DNA from: Azolla caroliniana
Lineage: Eukaryota; Polypodiophyta
Assembly: GCA_043228905.1 (NCBI GenBank)
Contig: JBHGNT010000017.1
Span: 13,764,001-13,828,000 of the forward strand
Length of the DNA stretch: 64,000 nucleotides
Reading direction: 5' to 3'
Below the pieces are notes generated by a model. The model ran no database searches and was not told the DNA's origin. It saw only the letters and a list, made by a program, of their open reading frames with translations. How positions within the stretch are numbered: position 1 is the first letter of the stretch; the number at the start of each line of letters is the position of its first letter. The position numbers and the translations under genes are program-made. Positions 22,800 to 33,965 of this stretch are shown in pieces.

Positions 22800-25700
22800 C
22801 TTCACCCGTTACCCGGTCGTAGTCGATGCTTTGTGTCGAATCGGCTTTTGTTCCGGAATTGCGCTTCCTGTTGTCGGCGTGTTGCTTCCGCTATGTCTCC
22901 TAGTCTTCCCTCTGGTTGTCGTATCCGGACCGCTAGTAGTTCTTCTCGGCTCATCTCTTCCTTCCACGGCAGCACTGTCCATGTCGCAATTGCGTTTTCC
23001 GTCGGTATTATCGGTGCTTGTCTGGTCATGAGTTCGGCTGGCATAAAACCGGTCACGGAACTATGCATCGTATGATTCGCCCATAGTGCATATGGGAGCT
23101 TATGTGGCCAATCCTTCACCCTCCCATCACATGCTTTTGCAAGTGCTTTGACGATTGGACTATGTCCTCGTTCAATCTTCCCGTTGGCTTCTGGATTGTA
23201 TATCATTGTTAGTGTTAACCGAACTCCATGTTTGGTGCAGAATTCCCTAGATTTATTAGAGTCGAGTTCTCCCTGATCTGCAATCACTTGTCTTATGCAC
23301 CTGTACCTGCAAAACACTTCTTCCAAGAGAAATTGTCATACCGCAGAACACGTTTTCCTCCGTAGCGCTCGACCTTCTACTTGGTTTGTGAGATCTTCCC
23401 AAGCTAACACCAAGTACTTCTTTTGTCCGATCCCGGTTGGCATGGCTACAATGTCGACCATCCATTTGAAGTTATTGTCGATGAGAATGTCAGATGTAAC
23501 TCATCTCGGTGTCAAACCCCGGAGTAGACTTGGCATTTCTCGCAGCTTTCCGTGAACTCCGTGACATCTTTGTACATATTCTTCCACCAATATCTTTGCT
23601 TGATCTTCATAGATGTTGCCCATGTTCCCCGATGTCCAGCCCAATTGAATTCCTGAAATTCGGACATTATCTGGTTTCATTGCTCTTTTGTCCTGACTAC
23701 TCGAAGTGGTATGCCATCCGGTCTTTTTGGCTCCATCCATATTAATCCATTTGTTAAGAAGAACTTTTGGACTTGCCGCTTCTTACTTCGGATCTCGGCT
23801 CTCTTCTCTTTATTGTCCGATGATTCCTCGATTTCTTGTAGCACTTTCCCGATCAGCAAGCTTTCTCCCTCGTATTCTTCTTCCCGGAATTTTGGATTAC
23901 GTTCACCCGACATAGTAGTATTCGGAAACTTCTTCATTATCGGATTCGGTTATGTCGTGTCCGAACCGCGCCCTTGATAGCATATCTGCTACTACATTGT
24001 CTTTTTCGGAGATGTGTTGTACCTCCAGATTAAGTGACTTAACATATGCAATCCACCTTAGCATAGCCACGTCCGGTATAGTACAACACCGCATCATCCC
24101 GAGTATCGGAAGACAATCCGTTTCGATCACTACTTCGGCTCCGATCAAATAATCTTGATCCAATTTGATTGCCGACACGACTCCCCATAATTCTCTTTTG
24201 ACTTGTGCATACCTGTGTTGCCTTTCGTTGAGAACCTTTGCTCCAAATCGGATCGGATATCACGAACCATTCGAGTCGGCTTGATTGATGACCCATCCGA
24301 TTCCGGTTGGACTTGTGTCAACCGTTACTATGATCGGTCGGTCATAGCTCGGCTTCTTAAGTGATTCTGCCCTCCGTAGAGTTTTCTTAAGCTTCTTCAT
24401 GGCTCTGGTATGTCCCGGTCTCCATTCGAACTTCTTACCCTTCTGCAACAAGTGATAGAGTGGGTCCGCAATATGTGCATAGTGCGGAATCCATATGTGA
24501 TAGAATGCACATGCTCCAAGAAACCTTCGGACTTCGGACTGTGACTCCCATACTTCTTTCATAGCTTGAATCACATTGATCTTGGTTGGTGACGGTCTTC
24601 GGCCATAGGGCCCACAAAGATGTCCGACTACCAATATTTCTTCTGGTTCGAATGTTGATTTCTCTCCGGAAAATGTTAGGTGCACATCTTCTAACTTTCG
24701 TAGCACTTTCTCGCAATCGCAAATATGGTCGACTACGAACTGTCGGCATCCCCGATCATCCATAGTCTCATCTTTTTCTTCCACCACGCATCCTTTCATC
24801 GGAATGTCATCTAGGAACGACATCGTTATCTCCGGAATGCAGTCTTGGAGAACCTTGTTCATTGCATTCGTCATATGTGCAACCGAGTTCGTTGCGCCTT
24901 GTGGTAGTGTGCACATACGGACTAATCCTATCGGTGTTTGCATGGTAGGGATGTCTCGGCTCTCCATGGCTAGTTGGAATTGGTCATACCCGGAGTATAG
25001 GTCTCCGATGGAGTATATCGCGCATCCGGAAAATGCTTCTACAAATTCGTCCACTATCGGACCAACTCCAGAGTTCCGGATCGTGACCTTGCTCACCGGT
25101 TGCAAGTCTTGAATAAACTAGAGTGACCCATTCTTCTTCGGAACCGTAAACCATTGATTTGAGTACGGAGCGTTTGATGGCTCTAGAATCCCCATCGCCA
25201 CCTTCTCCTTGAGCAAGTCGATGACTTTTGGAATATGCGCCCGCGGCAGCGGAATTGGATTCAGGTTCCACGACACCTGATCAATCGTGAAGATCACCAT
25301 TGGCTCCACTATCATCGGATGAACACACCCTATCTCCTTCGATGTGAATGCAAATGCTTTTCCATGTTGTTCCAACATCTCACAAAACCGTTCTTCTTCT
25401 TTTTGTAAGAGGAAACCACCTCCATCGATCCAAAGTTTTATCCGGGTCTCATCTGTGAAGGTATGTCCGATATCCATGGACTTTCGAAGTGTCGGATCTC
25501 CCGAGACTTCTTTCCTCTTTTGTTTGCTATCGGCGGGTAGCGGTCCCGCGACTGGTTTCACTTTCTTCTCCACAGTCTTGTATTTCGTACTTACCCTTCC
25601 GGTAGAACTCCTTGGACATCAAGTTGATCTTCGATCCATGATCAATCAATGCTAGCATGAGTTCTTTGATGTTGCCGATTCGGACCGGAGTCTCCGTAGT

Positions 25701-27299
25701 TGTACGTGCCCAATGTGGCCTTGTGTAGTGGGAGTTTGGAATTTCGTCCTCCAATTTAGTGTCATTCATTAAAATAGTATTTGCATTCACCCTTGGAGCA
25801 TTTTCCTCCGTACTTTATCTTTTTCTCTTCATGAGATCCACAAGAAGATCATGGAACTCCTTCTTCGCTATTCCGAGTAATTCCTGAAGCGAAAATTCTA
25901 CCCGGCTATCGAGAATTCTCTCCTCGAACACCTTTTTCAAGTCCGCTTGTTGTTCGACGTCCGAGGTAAGCTTGAATGCCGGAAATGTCTTTTCTTTTCC
26001 CTTCCCTCCGGAGTTCTAGCTTTCTGGTGTCTTCGATAGTCTGGCTGCATCATCTGTGCGCCGTCGTTTCTCGTCTATATACACTTCATGCAATTGACAT
26101 AAGGCGTACACGTTATTCTTATCAACAGGGCAATCCCATCCCGTAGCTTCACAGATGCCTTCCGCGGTGCTTTGAATCTCATTGGAGTCAGTTTTCTCGG
26201 GGTTTTCTAGCACATCCAGCCAAAAAGACGCCTTTGCTCCCGATGACTCACCCACACTTATTCCCGCGGTTGTCACATAATTACCTTTTGCTGCTATTTC
26301 CTCCTCTAGGACCTTCTTCAAGCCGCCTTTCCAGAAGTTCGGTCGGAGTGGCTTCCGAGAGTCCATCAAATGAATCTCATTTCCCTCGTAGTAGATAAGA
26401 TCCCGTCATAGCGCCTCCTTGTGCTCGTCGCAATCCCTCCAATCATGTTCAGTGCTATCCCACCATATGCATCGACGGTCCATATACTTGGAACTTGTGG
26501 GACGGTCATCCGACTTCTTCACCATTGCAATTTTTAGATTCTCCATCTCCTTTAGCAATTGCTCCACCGTGATTGCGTCAACTCCCTTCTTGGCCGTAGT
26601 CTCTCGAGCCCACGGTTGATGGTCTTCCAATCCGGATCTCAGTTTCGGAATCGGTTCTGAAACCCTGTTTTCTTCGTTAGCTAGCCATTGCCCCCTCTTT
26701 GTGTATCGTGCAACAATATCTCACACATTATCCCATGTATCACTGAGGCCACTCTCAGTGGTCGTGTCCTCCAAAAGCACTCCAAGATCTTTCCGGTTCC
26801 GGACGTCCACGGCTCATAGGAACATGATCACTTCGTCCGGTGCGAGGATAGCTTGATCTCTCGCGGATAGCCTCCCGAACCGACTTTCGAATGCCGAAAA
26901 CACATCGAGGACCTTCATCCCCTTGTCTGGCGTTTACATCCAATCTTCTAATCCTCTCCTCGTTGCCTTGGAGGAGTCCTCGATGGCGAACGTGGTCTTT
27001 AAGGCCTCTTCAAATGCTTCCCATGTCGGATTCAATTGTTGTATCCTGTGGATACTCCCTTGAAGACTGTCGGGCGCCACCTGGCTGAAGGATGTCACTT
27101 GTAATCCTTCCGAAATTCTACACCGTAGCATTTCCGCCTTGTAATCTCGCAAATACCGTGACACATCTTTCCCATTGAATTGTCCGTTCCGTTGCATGAG
27201 CCGCTCTATTGCCGATGCAATCTCCGACATCGCGCGTTGTTCTTGTAGCATCCGCTCAAACATCGCCATCATGTTGTTAGCCTCTGGTTGAATTTCCAT
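22800..27299 (-). pseudogene. gypsy E gag-pol polyprotein, several stops
   Basis: Gag most likely starts at the ATG at 27299 (MEIQPEANNM), after the 5' LTR. Protease shows ALIDHGSKINLM (near 25646). Reverse transcriptase spans about 25170-24560 with SFLDDI, and RNase H has TVDTSPTGIG (near 24310) and ETDCLPILG. Integrase has a MVDIVAMPTG region (near 23450), ADQGELDSN (near 23280) and NGKIERGH (near 23180). In-frame stops or shifts lie near 26815, 26405, 26020, 25805, 25116, 24258, 23905, 23500 and 23330. Long open stretches remain (281 codons across reverse transcriptase and RNase H), so decay is moderate. I see no chromodomain. Confidence 0.87.
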
Positions 27300-27337
27300 C
27301 TCCTTGCCACTCGGTTTCACGTCGAGTTCACCACTTA

Positions 27338-28223
27338 TGTCGTGCCTTCCGGCTCCGGATCGTTGCATGAGTTGGGTGGTGGGAACCATTGAGGTTTTGG
27401 ACTAGGAGAAAGAAGAATATGAGATAAAGCTAGTAATCAATAGGTAGAAAGAGAGGTAAGTTATGAATCTCATGAATCCCACGAGTTTAGTATCTTTAAT
27501 CAATATTTAGATAGTAACAGACAATTTAGATGACAAATTCGTGAATCATATGAATATATTATATTGGTCAATCCTTACAAAAAAAATCAATAACCAAATA
27601 CATCTTTCTTTCTTCCTTATATAGTGATGGAAGAGGCTAAGCATAGCATCATGCTTTTACTAAATTGTTCATGCACGCTAGGTGTGCATGAGTTGCCTCC
27701 TCTCAACCATGCTTTCCATTTCCTAAATATAGTGTTCATGCACGCTAAGCATGCGTGAGTAACTTTTCTTTTGTTTGCTTGTTTCTTCTAGATAAAGATT
27801 TCACCCACTCTAAAAGTGCATGATCTGCCTTCTTGTAAAAGTAGGCGTAAATATAAGTCATATATCACTTATGATAAGTTATTACAATAGTAAAGTTTGG
27901 GTTTATTTACATGGAGGTATAGGGTTTGAATCCTGCCCTATGTATGTATCAATCTTTTCTTCTATTTACAAATGTGTCTCTCACCGGCCTTCTTTATCCG
28001 GCTCTTGCCGGTTCTGCTTGATTCGATTCTTACCAGGTCTCCTTACCGGGTCCTCCTTGCTGGTTCCTCCTTCATCCGGTTCTCACCGGTTCTCCTTACC
28101 GGTTCCTCCTTCATCAGGTTCTCACCGGTTCTCCTTACCGGGTCCTCCTTACCGGTTCCTCCTTGTCCCATTCGGAGGGACCAAAATGCAATTTTCACGT
28201 AGTGTGCGAATTACACTACGACA
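27338..28223 (-). repeat. 5' LTR of gypsy E
   Basis: On the minus strand this reads TGTCGTAGTG to GGCACGACA, with a 6-bp terminal inverted repeat TGTCGT/ACGACA. It matches 21655-22575 with visible substitutions and fewer CCGGTTCTCC repeats (28000-28170). A possible primer site, TGGTGAACTCG, lies 4 bases inside the element; its tRNA is not identified. Confidence 0.8.
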
Positions 28224-28567
28224 ACGTATTCAATGTATTCAAAACGTATTAAAACGTATTCAAAACATACTCAACGTATTCAACATATTTTACCTTTATA
28301 AATTTTTTTTAGAATACTTATAAAATACGTATGGTATGCTACATATGTTACAACCATGCATGTATTATTATCTGTCAATACATATGGCTTATTATATCTG
28401 TATGTAGGATGTATGCATGTACATATTTGTATTTATGTATGTGTATGTACATATCTACATATGATAATATATATTTGTATACATATTCATGTTTAGTCAG
28501 TATGCACGTATAAATGGGTGTAATGTATGTATATACATATTTATGGATGTAATGTTTAAATGTAGGT
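28224..28567. repeat. GTATTCAA array and TATG-rich unit
   Basis: 28224-28300 is an irregular CGTATTCAAAA array continuous with 20880-20936 before the LTR insertions. 28380-28567 is a direct copy of 33480-33660 and forms the left flank of the inverted-repeat element that follows. Confidence 0.75.
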
Positions 28568-28577
28568 ACATATATGC

Positions 28578-28758
28578 GCTCATGTCTATTCTGCATCAAA
28601 TCATAAAGAGGGCTGGTGAGGGAATTGCGGCGATGGACGGTGCAGGTCGCTCAGCTAATAGCACGTGTGATTTGCATCGTCTGATTTGGATAAGAAAGTA
28701 CGTGCGAAAAAAAAAGTTGTTAGAGGTTGCTCAACTCTGAGTCCTTGGTCGCCCAACC
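28578..28758 (+). repeat. left terminal inverted repeat
   Basis: It starts GCTCATGTCTATT, continues CAAATCATAAAGAGGG, GACGGTGCAGGTC and ATTTGGATAAGAAAG, and ends TCGCCCAACC. By eye about three quarters of bases match the right repeat read in reverse. Confidence 0.8.
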
Positions 28759-28810
28759 ACTCATCTGTTTTAGAACAATAAATGAAGTACTTAATTAAAA
28801 ATTTATTATA

Positions 28811-28871
28811 GTGTAATGGTTTAGTGGTTAGAATCACTATTTTTGGTTAATAGGTGCAAGGTTCAAATCTC
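28811..28871 (+). other. tRNA-like / SINE-head-like segment
   Basis: GTAATGGTTTAGTGGTTAGA resembles a box A and GGTTCAAATCT resembles a box B, about 35 bases apart as in tRNA genes. A short CTAT/ATAG stem surrounds a nine-base loop. The acceptor stem does not pair, so it is at best a decayed tRNA or the head of a tRNA-derived SINE. Confidence 0.3.
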
Positions 28872-29509
28872 TTTTCCTCTCTTATTGAGAATGGGGTTTA
28901 TTTTGCTTGCTCATTGGTCAATTTTGATATCATTTAGGTTTTCTTCTTTTCAACTTCTTTCTTTTTTAGGGTTTCGACATTTGGTTTAAGAATTTCATAC
29001 TTGCATGTATATTATTGGCAATACAACATTTCTTTCTAGTGCACCTTTTCCTTAGATTATGTAGTTTGCAACAAAAATACAAATGCAAAACCAACTTACT
29101 ATAATAATGAAACATGTTTCAAATCAAACCACCATTACATATAAGGTTCAAATGATGTTTCAAAAAAAAACAAAAATTCATTAGACTAAAGGAAAGTAAT
29201 GGAAACAGTTCTACATTAGGGTTTGGGGTTTAGGAAAGTAATGGAAACAATTCTACCTTATTTCACTTAGTGGAATATGTTATTAAACCCCAAAATGCTT
29301 TCTTCTTTTCATATTTCATCAATCTAGTTAATATTGTACTCGGTTGTTACATGCAAATGAATACAAATTCAACATACTTGAAACATAAAACATAAATCAA
29401 CATATAACATACTTGAAACATAAAACTTAAAACATAAATAAACATATAACATACTTGAAACATAAATCAACATATGACATACTTGCAACATAAAACATAA
29501 AACATAAAT
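28872..29509. other. AT-rich interior of the inverted-repeat element
   Basis: It holds short local duplications (TAGGAAAGTAATGGAAACA twice near 29190-29250; CATACTTGAAACATAAAAC several times at 29360-29500) and no coding signal. Confidence 0.6.
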
Positions 29510-30290
29510 CAACACAGGTTGGGTGACCATATTAAAACAGGTGGGGCAACCTGTTTATGAGAAGAGATGTTTTTACGAGGGTTGGGAGACCTAATTTATA
29601 CAATAGGGTGACATGAGTAATAGGTTGGTTGACCATATTAAAACAAGTTGGGCAACCTATTTATGAGAAGAGATGTTTTTTAAGAGGGTTGGGCGACCTA
29701 TTTGATAGGTTGGGTGACAATATTAAAACAGGTTAGGCAACCTGTTTATGAGAAGATATGTTTTTTAAGAGGGTTGGGAGACTTGTTTGATAGGTTGGGT
29801 GACCATATTAAAACAGGTTGGGCAACCTGTTTATGAGAAAAGATGTTTTTTACGAGGATTGGGAGACCTAATTTATACAATAGGGTGACTTGAGTAATAG
29901 GTTGGGCGATCTATTTAATAGGTTGGGTGACCATATTAAAACAGGTTGGGCAACCTGTTTATGAGAAGAGATGTTTTTTACGAGGGTTAGGAGACCTAAT
30001 TTATACAATAGGGTGTCTTGAGTAATAGGTTGGGCGACCTGTTTGATAGGTTGGGTGACCATATTAAAACAGGTTGGGCAACCTGTTTATGAGAAGAGAT
30101 ATTTTTTATGAGGGTTAGGAGACCTGATTTATACAATAGGGTGTCTTGAGTAATAGGTTGGGCGACCTGTTTGATAGGTTGGGTGACCATATTAAAACAA
30201 GTTGGGCAACCTGTTTATGAGAATAGATGTTTTTTAAGAGGGTTGGGAGACTTGATTCATGAGAAGATATATTTTTTATTGGTCAAGATA
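29510..30290. repeat. GGTTGGGCAACC minisatellite, 82-129-bp units
   Basis: Seven units carry GGTTGGGCAACCTGTTTATG or a close variant (near 29540, 29648, 29730, 29816, 29945, 30073 and 30200), with GGTTGGGTGACC and GGTTGGGCGACC between them. The last three units are about 128 bp and almost identical. The repeated QVAQP/SPNLL peptides on the minus strand are translations of the repeat. The same GTYGCCCAAC motif is at the inner edge of both terminal repeats. Confidence 0.88.
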
Positions 30291-30322
30291 CATCAAAAAG
30301 TGTTTTGGTATCCCTAACTTTG

Positions 30323-30580
30323 CTACAATTTGTTTGTCTTGGGAGATGTACTATTCACTTTTATCCCATAGGAGGTGCCTTTCCCATTGATATCATCAAA
30401 GTAGCAGCACACTTCCTTAAGGGAGTTTTTCATGTCTTGTATTGTCAAAGGTGCATTTTTCATGCTTTTGAATAATGGATACATGTGATTGATGTTCCAT
30501 CGTAGCAAACACTTAAATTCTACATAACGTCCTTCCAACTCCACCACTTCACTATCACTTTTTCTTATGGACCCAAACAA
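30323..30580 (-). CDS. unrecognised 85-codon ORF inside the inverted-repeat element
   Basis: The frame begins MFGSIRKSDSEVVELEGRYV and continues with ordinary, non-repetitive composition (LRWNINHMYPLFKSMKNAP). It is ATG-initiated and free of low complexity, unlike its surroundings. I do not recognise the family. It may be an exon of a transposase, a captured host exon, or chance. Confidence 0.3.
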   Translation of the reverse strand: MFGSIRKSDSEVVELEGRYVEFKCLLRWNINHMYPLFKSMKNAPLTIQDMKNSLKEVCCYFDDINGKGTSYGIKVNSTSPKTNKL

Positions 30581-31019
30581 CCAATAAAATTATTGCGTAT
30601 AATTTGAGTATATCAGTGCAAAGAAAACAAACATGTGTAAATTAAAATGGTATGAAACTGGTGTAAGGCAAAAGATCACTTTTGAATGATTATTGGATCA
30701 AGCGATGCATACATACAAGGAATGGAAATTTAATAATCAAGCACTATTATCTCCAAGTTCATGAACGATCATTCACAAGATGATTAACCAAGTAGGTTAC
30801 TATGACAATATAAAAGACCTAAGTAACATTAATCCACAAGTTTTAGTCCTTACAATGATAGTTATATAATTTTTGGAATAACACAATGTTACCAAAACTT
30901 GACTATTACAAGAACAGTATCCAATCGATGATCCGTTTACGTAGCTAGATAAATTAATCCACATATATTACAACAATTGCATGAGCTATTGTGCATGACC
31001 AGCAATATAGAATACAATT

Positions 31020-31337
31020 TCATTGTCCATCAGATATATATGGACAAGAACCATCCTCAACATTGGCTAAAGGATTCGTTGGGTCTGTACATTGAGGCAC
31101 AAGGTCAATATCACACCACTTGCCCTGTTTTACATTAGTATTATTATAGACACACAGAACTTCCAAAGGTTACTACATCCTCAAAAGAAAGCATTAAATT
31201 CAAACAATATGACTTCTAAATCCTACCCCTTCATGAATTAAGCTCACAGGAAATACTCAACAGTCTTGAACAAAAGCTGAATTAGGAAAGATTGCATTTT
31301 CACTAGCTACAACTTGAGACAATTCTTTTGCTAGACC
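31020..31337 (-). pseudogene. two exon-like pieces of a captured or decayed gene
   Basis: Minus strand. Piece 1 (from 31337) follows AATAACAG and reads GLAKELSQVVASENAIFPNS to a TGA near 31262. Piece 2 (31124-31020) follows AATGTAAAACAG, an acceptor-like end with an upstream CTAAT, and reads GKWCDIDLVPQCTDPTNPLA then NVEDGSCPYISDGQ and a stop. Cys spacing in piece 2 suggests the C-terminus of a secreted protein. I cannot join the pieces in phase and cannot name the protein. Confidence 0.3.
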
Positions 31338-32445
31338 CTGTTATTCCAGCACATATAAGATCCTTCAGCAAATATAGGAATATCAATAACCTATTTTACA
31401 ATTACTACACATTATCATATGTTAGAAGTAATATCAGCAATCATTTACTTTGCCAATGGTCACGTTTGCCGATATTTCTCCATATTTCTCCTATGGGTTT
31501 TGTAAATGTTCTATCTTTCTATTTCTCCAAAATCACAGTTTTCTTAACATACTACCCTCTACATAATAAGCTCTCGCTGAAGATTTATGAATGTTTGCAT
31601 TACTTTAGTTCATAATGAGAGAGATTGGGAATACTCACGAAGTCACAGATTCAGATTCGACTGCGAATGTTGCATATATTCTTGTTGGTATCCATGGCCC
31701 TCGTCTTCCCAGACTGCATATCCATGGCTTCTTACGAACACCGTCACCCTCAACCCTTAACCCTAAAGATAACCAATCTAGTCTTGGATAATATATTAGC
31801 TTAAAGATGATTGATTCAATGAAGAAGTTTAAAAATTATAAACCAAGAAGCAAAACTATGTGCATGTTACAGTCTTTTCTGTATATACCAATGTACTTGC
31901 ATAATCCATACAAAAACACCGAGACAATTGCCTCTTAAAAATGAAGCATATAAAAGATACCCTAACAAAAGGCCAATTACAACAACTGGCCAAAGTAAAT
32001 GGGCTGAAATATCATCAATTGTAGTGTAAAATTGTTATTCTGCAATAGGCTAGCATGATAAAGTGTTATCCATTTGCTTGTTGAAAGTCTTCACCTTCAC
32101 TTTCATCATCTCTGGGATCATCAAATACCATACTCTCCATTACCCTCAAATTCATTGTGGTCATGATGTGCAATGGACTTTCTTAAGGGAATCAGATAAT
32201 TTGTTATTCGAATCTCATTATAGTGAAAAGAGAAAAATGAGAGCAATAATCTCATCAAATAACAGAAGCCAAATCTAATAACACTTAAATGTTAGAAAAC
32301 TTCATTATACGATATTACTAAATTATATGATTCATTTATCTTGTCAAACCTTACTACCACAAAGTTACTATGGTACTAGGCTGCTTCTCAGAGTTCGCAT
32401 ATTGATACCTTTTGCTAATAACTAAAGACTATTAAATGAACACGT

Positions 32446-32447
32446 AT

Positions 32448-32483
<36 letters not shown>

Positions 32484-32635
32484 CAAAGAGAAAGAGAGAG
32501 TATGAGAGTATGTGTGTGAGAGAGTGATTACCTTGTCTTGAGCTCATCCTCCTCTTGTGCTAGAAGAGACTCATCACATAATGTTGATGCCCATTGTGAA
32601 GGATGCGACAAACTAGCAAGCTTTAGAGTCGGAAA

Positions 32636-32688
<53 letters not shown>

Positions 32689-32853
32689 CTATTCACTCTT
32701 CTTCTTCTTCTTCTTCTTCTTCTTCTTCTGATTTTGACTTGTGGCTATGGCTATGCCTTTGGCTCTACTTCTGGCTATAGAGAAGAAAGCACGGAGCGAG
32801 GGGGAGAGAGACTATTTGCTCCTTTTCTTCTTCTTCTTCTTCTTCTTCTTCTT

Positions 32854-32884
<31 letters not shown>

Positions 32885-32890
32885 TTTTGA
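32446..32890. repeat. (GT)n, (GA)n and (CTT)n tracts with a short duplication
   Basis: (GT)n lies at 32450-32481, (GA)n at 32641-32687, and (CTT)n at 32697-32727 and 32826-32884. After each CTT tract comes a copy of TTTTGACTTGTGGCTATRGC and GCCTTTGGCT, a tandem duplication extending to about 32975. Frames rich in Ser, Leu or Arg/Glu here are repeat translations. Confidence 0.85.
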
Positions 32891-33141
32891 CTTGTGGCTA
32901 TAGCTATGCCTTTGGCTTTGCTTCTGGCCATGGAGAAGTGCCTTTGGCTCTGCTTCTAGCTATGGAGAAGAAACACGCAGAGAAGAAACAAAGCAAAGAG
33001 AGGAAAGCACGCAGAGAGAGGGAGACAAAGAGAGATTCAAAAATTCCCTCCCCCCAAATTTTACTTTTTTTAACATTTTAACAATTTTCTTTTTCTTTTT
33101 CTTTTTCTTTTAATGATATTATATCAAATAGTGACGAGGCT

Positions 33142-33320
33142 AGTTGGGCGACTACTGCTAAGGTTGGGCAACTTCTGACAGCTATTTTTGGCACGCGTTC
33201 TTTCTTATCCAAATCTAATGGTGTAGATTGCACACGCCTTCCTCTGAGTGACCTGCACCGTCTGTGGCCATGATTCCCTCGCCAACCCTCTTTATGATTT
33301 GTGTCATAATAGACATGTCG
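33142..33320 (-). repeat. right terminal inverted repeat
   Basis: Read on the minus strand it starts CGACATGTCTATTATGAC and shares CAAATCATAAAGAGGG, GACGGTGCAGGTC and ATTTGGATAAGAAAG with the left repeat, ending in GTCGCCCAACT. Confidence 0.8.
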
Positions 33321-33330
33321 ACATATATGC

Positions 33331-33343
33331 ATGTATATGTATG

Positions 33344-33375
<32 letters not shown>

Positions 33376-33684
33376 TGTATGTATGTATGTATGTATGTAT
33401 GTATGGCACTCCAAATTTGACTATTGTTTGCACAATATATTCTTTATTATCTCATTCAAATATCTAATATTTCATGGGCTTATTATAATATGCATGTAGC
33501 ATGTATGCATTTACATATTTGTATTTATGTATGTGTATGTACATACATATCTACATATGATAATATATATTTGTATATATATTCATGTTTAGTCAATATG
33601 CATGTATAAATGGGTGTAATGTATGTATATGCATATTTATGGATGTAATGTTTAAATGTAGGTACATATATGCATGTATGCAAG

Positions 33685-33716
<32 letters not shown>

Positions 33717-33830
33717 TGTATGTATGTATGCCACTCCAAATTTAACTATTGTTTGCACAATATATTCTTTATTATCTCATTGAAATATCTAATATTTCAT
33801 GGGCTTATGTAATTTTTTTCTATAGGATAA
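33331..33830. repeat. ~326-bp tandem duplication with (TATG)n
   Basis: CACTCCAAATTTGACTATTG through CATGGGCTTAT occurs at 33408-33484 and 33734-33808. Between them lies the same unit as 28380-28567. This array was the target of the inverted-repeat element at 28578. From 33831 to 33959 nothing is recognised. Confidence 0.85.
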
Positions 33831-33965
33831 TTGATAATATCCTTATGTAAATATATTTTTTATGCATTTGTTAATACCCCTATATATACATTATGTATCT
33901 CAATGGTTACTTTAAACCCCTTTTGATGAACTCACGTGCTATCATACAAGTTTTCACAGTGAAGC

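Larger units (their letters stand above)
21655..28223 (-). mobile_element. Ty3/gypsy element E, nearly complete, both LTRs
   Basis: Two ~0.9-kb direct repeats flank gag, protease, reverse transcriptase, RNase H and integrase in gypsy order on the minus strand. The flanks are ACGTT (21650-21654) and ACGTA (28224-28228), an imperfect 5-bp duplication. Rejoining them restores an ATTCAACGTATTCAATG repeat array. It carries scattered stops, so it is probably not autonomous now. Confidence 0.88.
28578..33320. mobile_element. 4.7-kb terminal-inverted-repeat element, Mutator-like in form
   Basis: The element is bounded by ~180-bp inverted repeats (28578-28758 and 33142-33320) and flanked by the identical 10-mer ACATATATGC (28568-28577 and 33321-33330). 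A second copy of the target unit at 33651-33680 carries ACATATATGC once, as an unoccupied site would. Long inverted repeats with a 9-11-bp duplication are the hallmark of Mutator-like elements. No transposase is recognised inside, so it is non-autonomous or gene-carrying. It holds a minisatellite, an unknown ORF, exon-like pieces and microsatellites. Confidence 0.75.

Noticed and set aside
28811-28871. Functional tRNA gene
   Set aside because: Box-like elements are present, but no acceptor stem pairs and the anticodon loop is too long; kept only as a tRNA-like segment.
29868-30190. Two 64-codon ORFs with almost the same sequence
   Set aside because: They are consecutive units of the GGTTGGGCAACC minisatellite, not a duplicated gene.
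29510-30290. CRISPR-like array of regularly spaced repeats
   Set aside because: Spacing varies from 82 to 129 bp, the spacers are themselves repeated, there are no cas genes, and the context is a plant nuclear genome.
32538-33081. Ser-rich and Leu-rich ORFs, the second looking like a membrane segment
   Set aside because: The Ser and Leu runs come from the (CTT)n and (GA)n repeats read in different frames.
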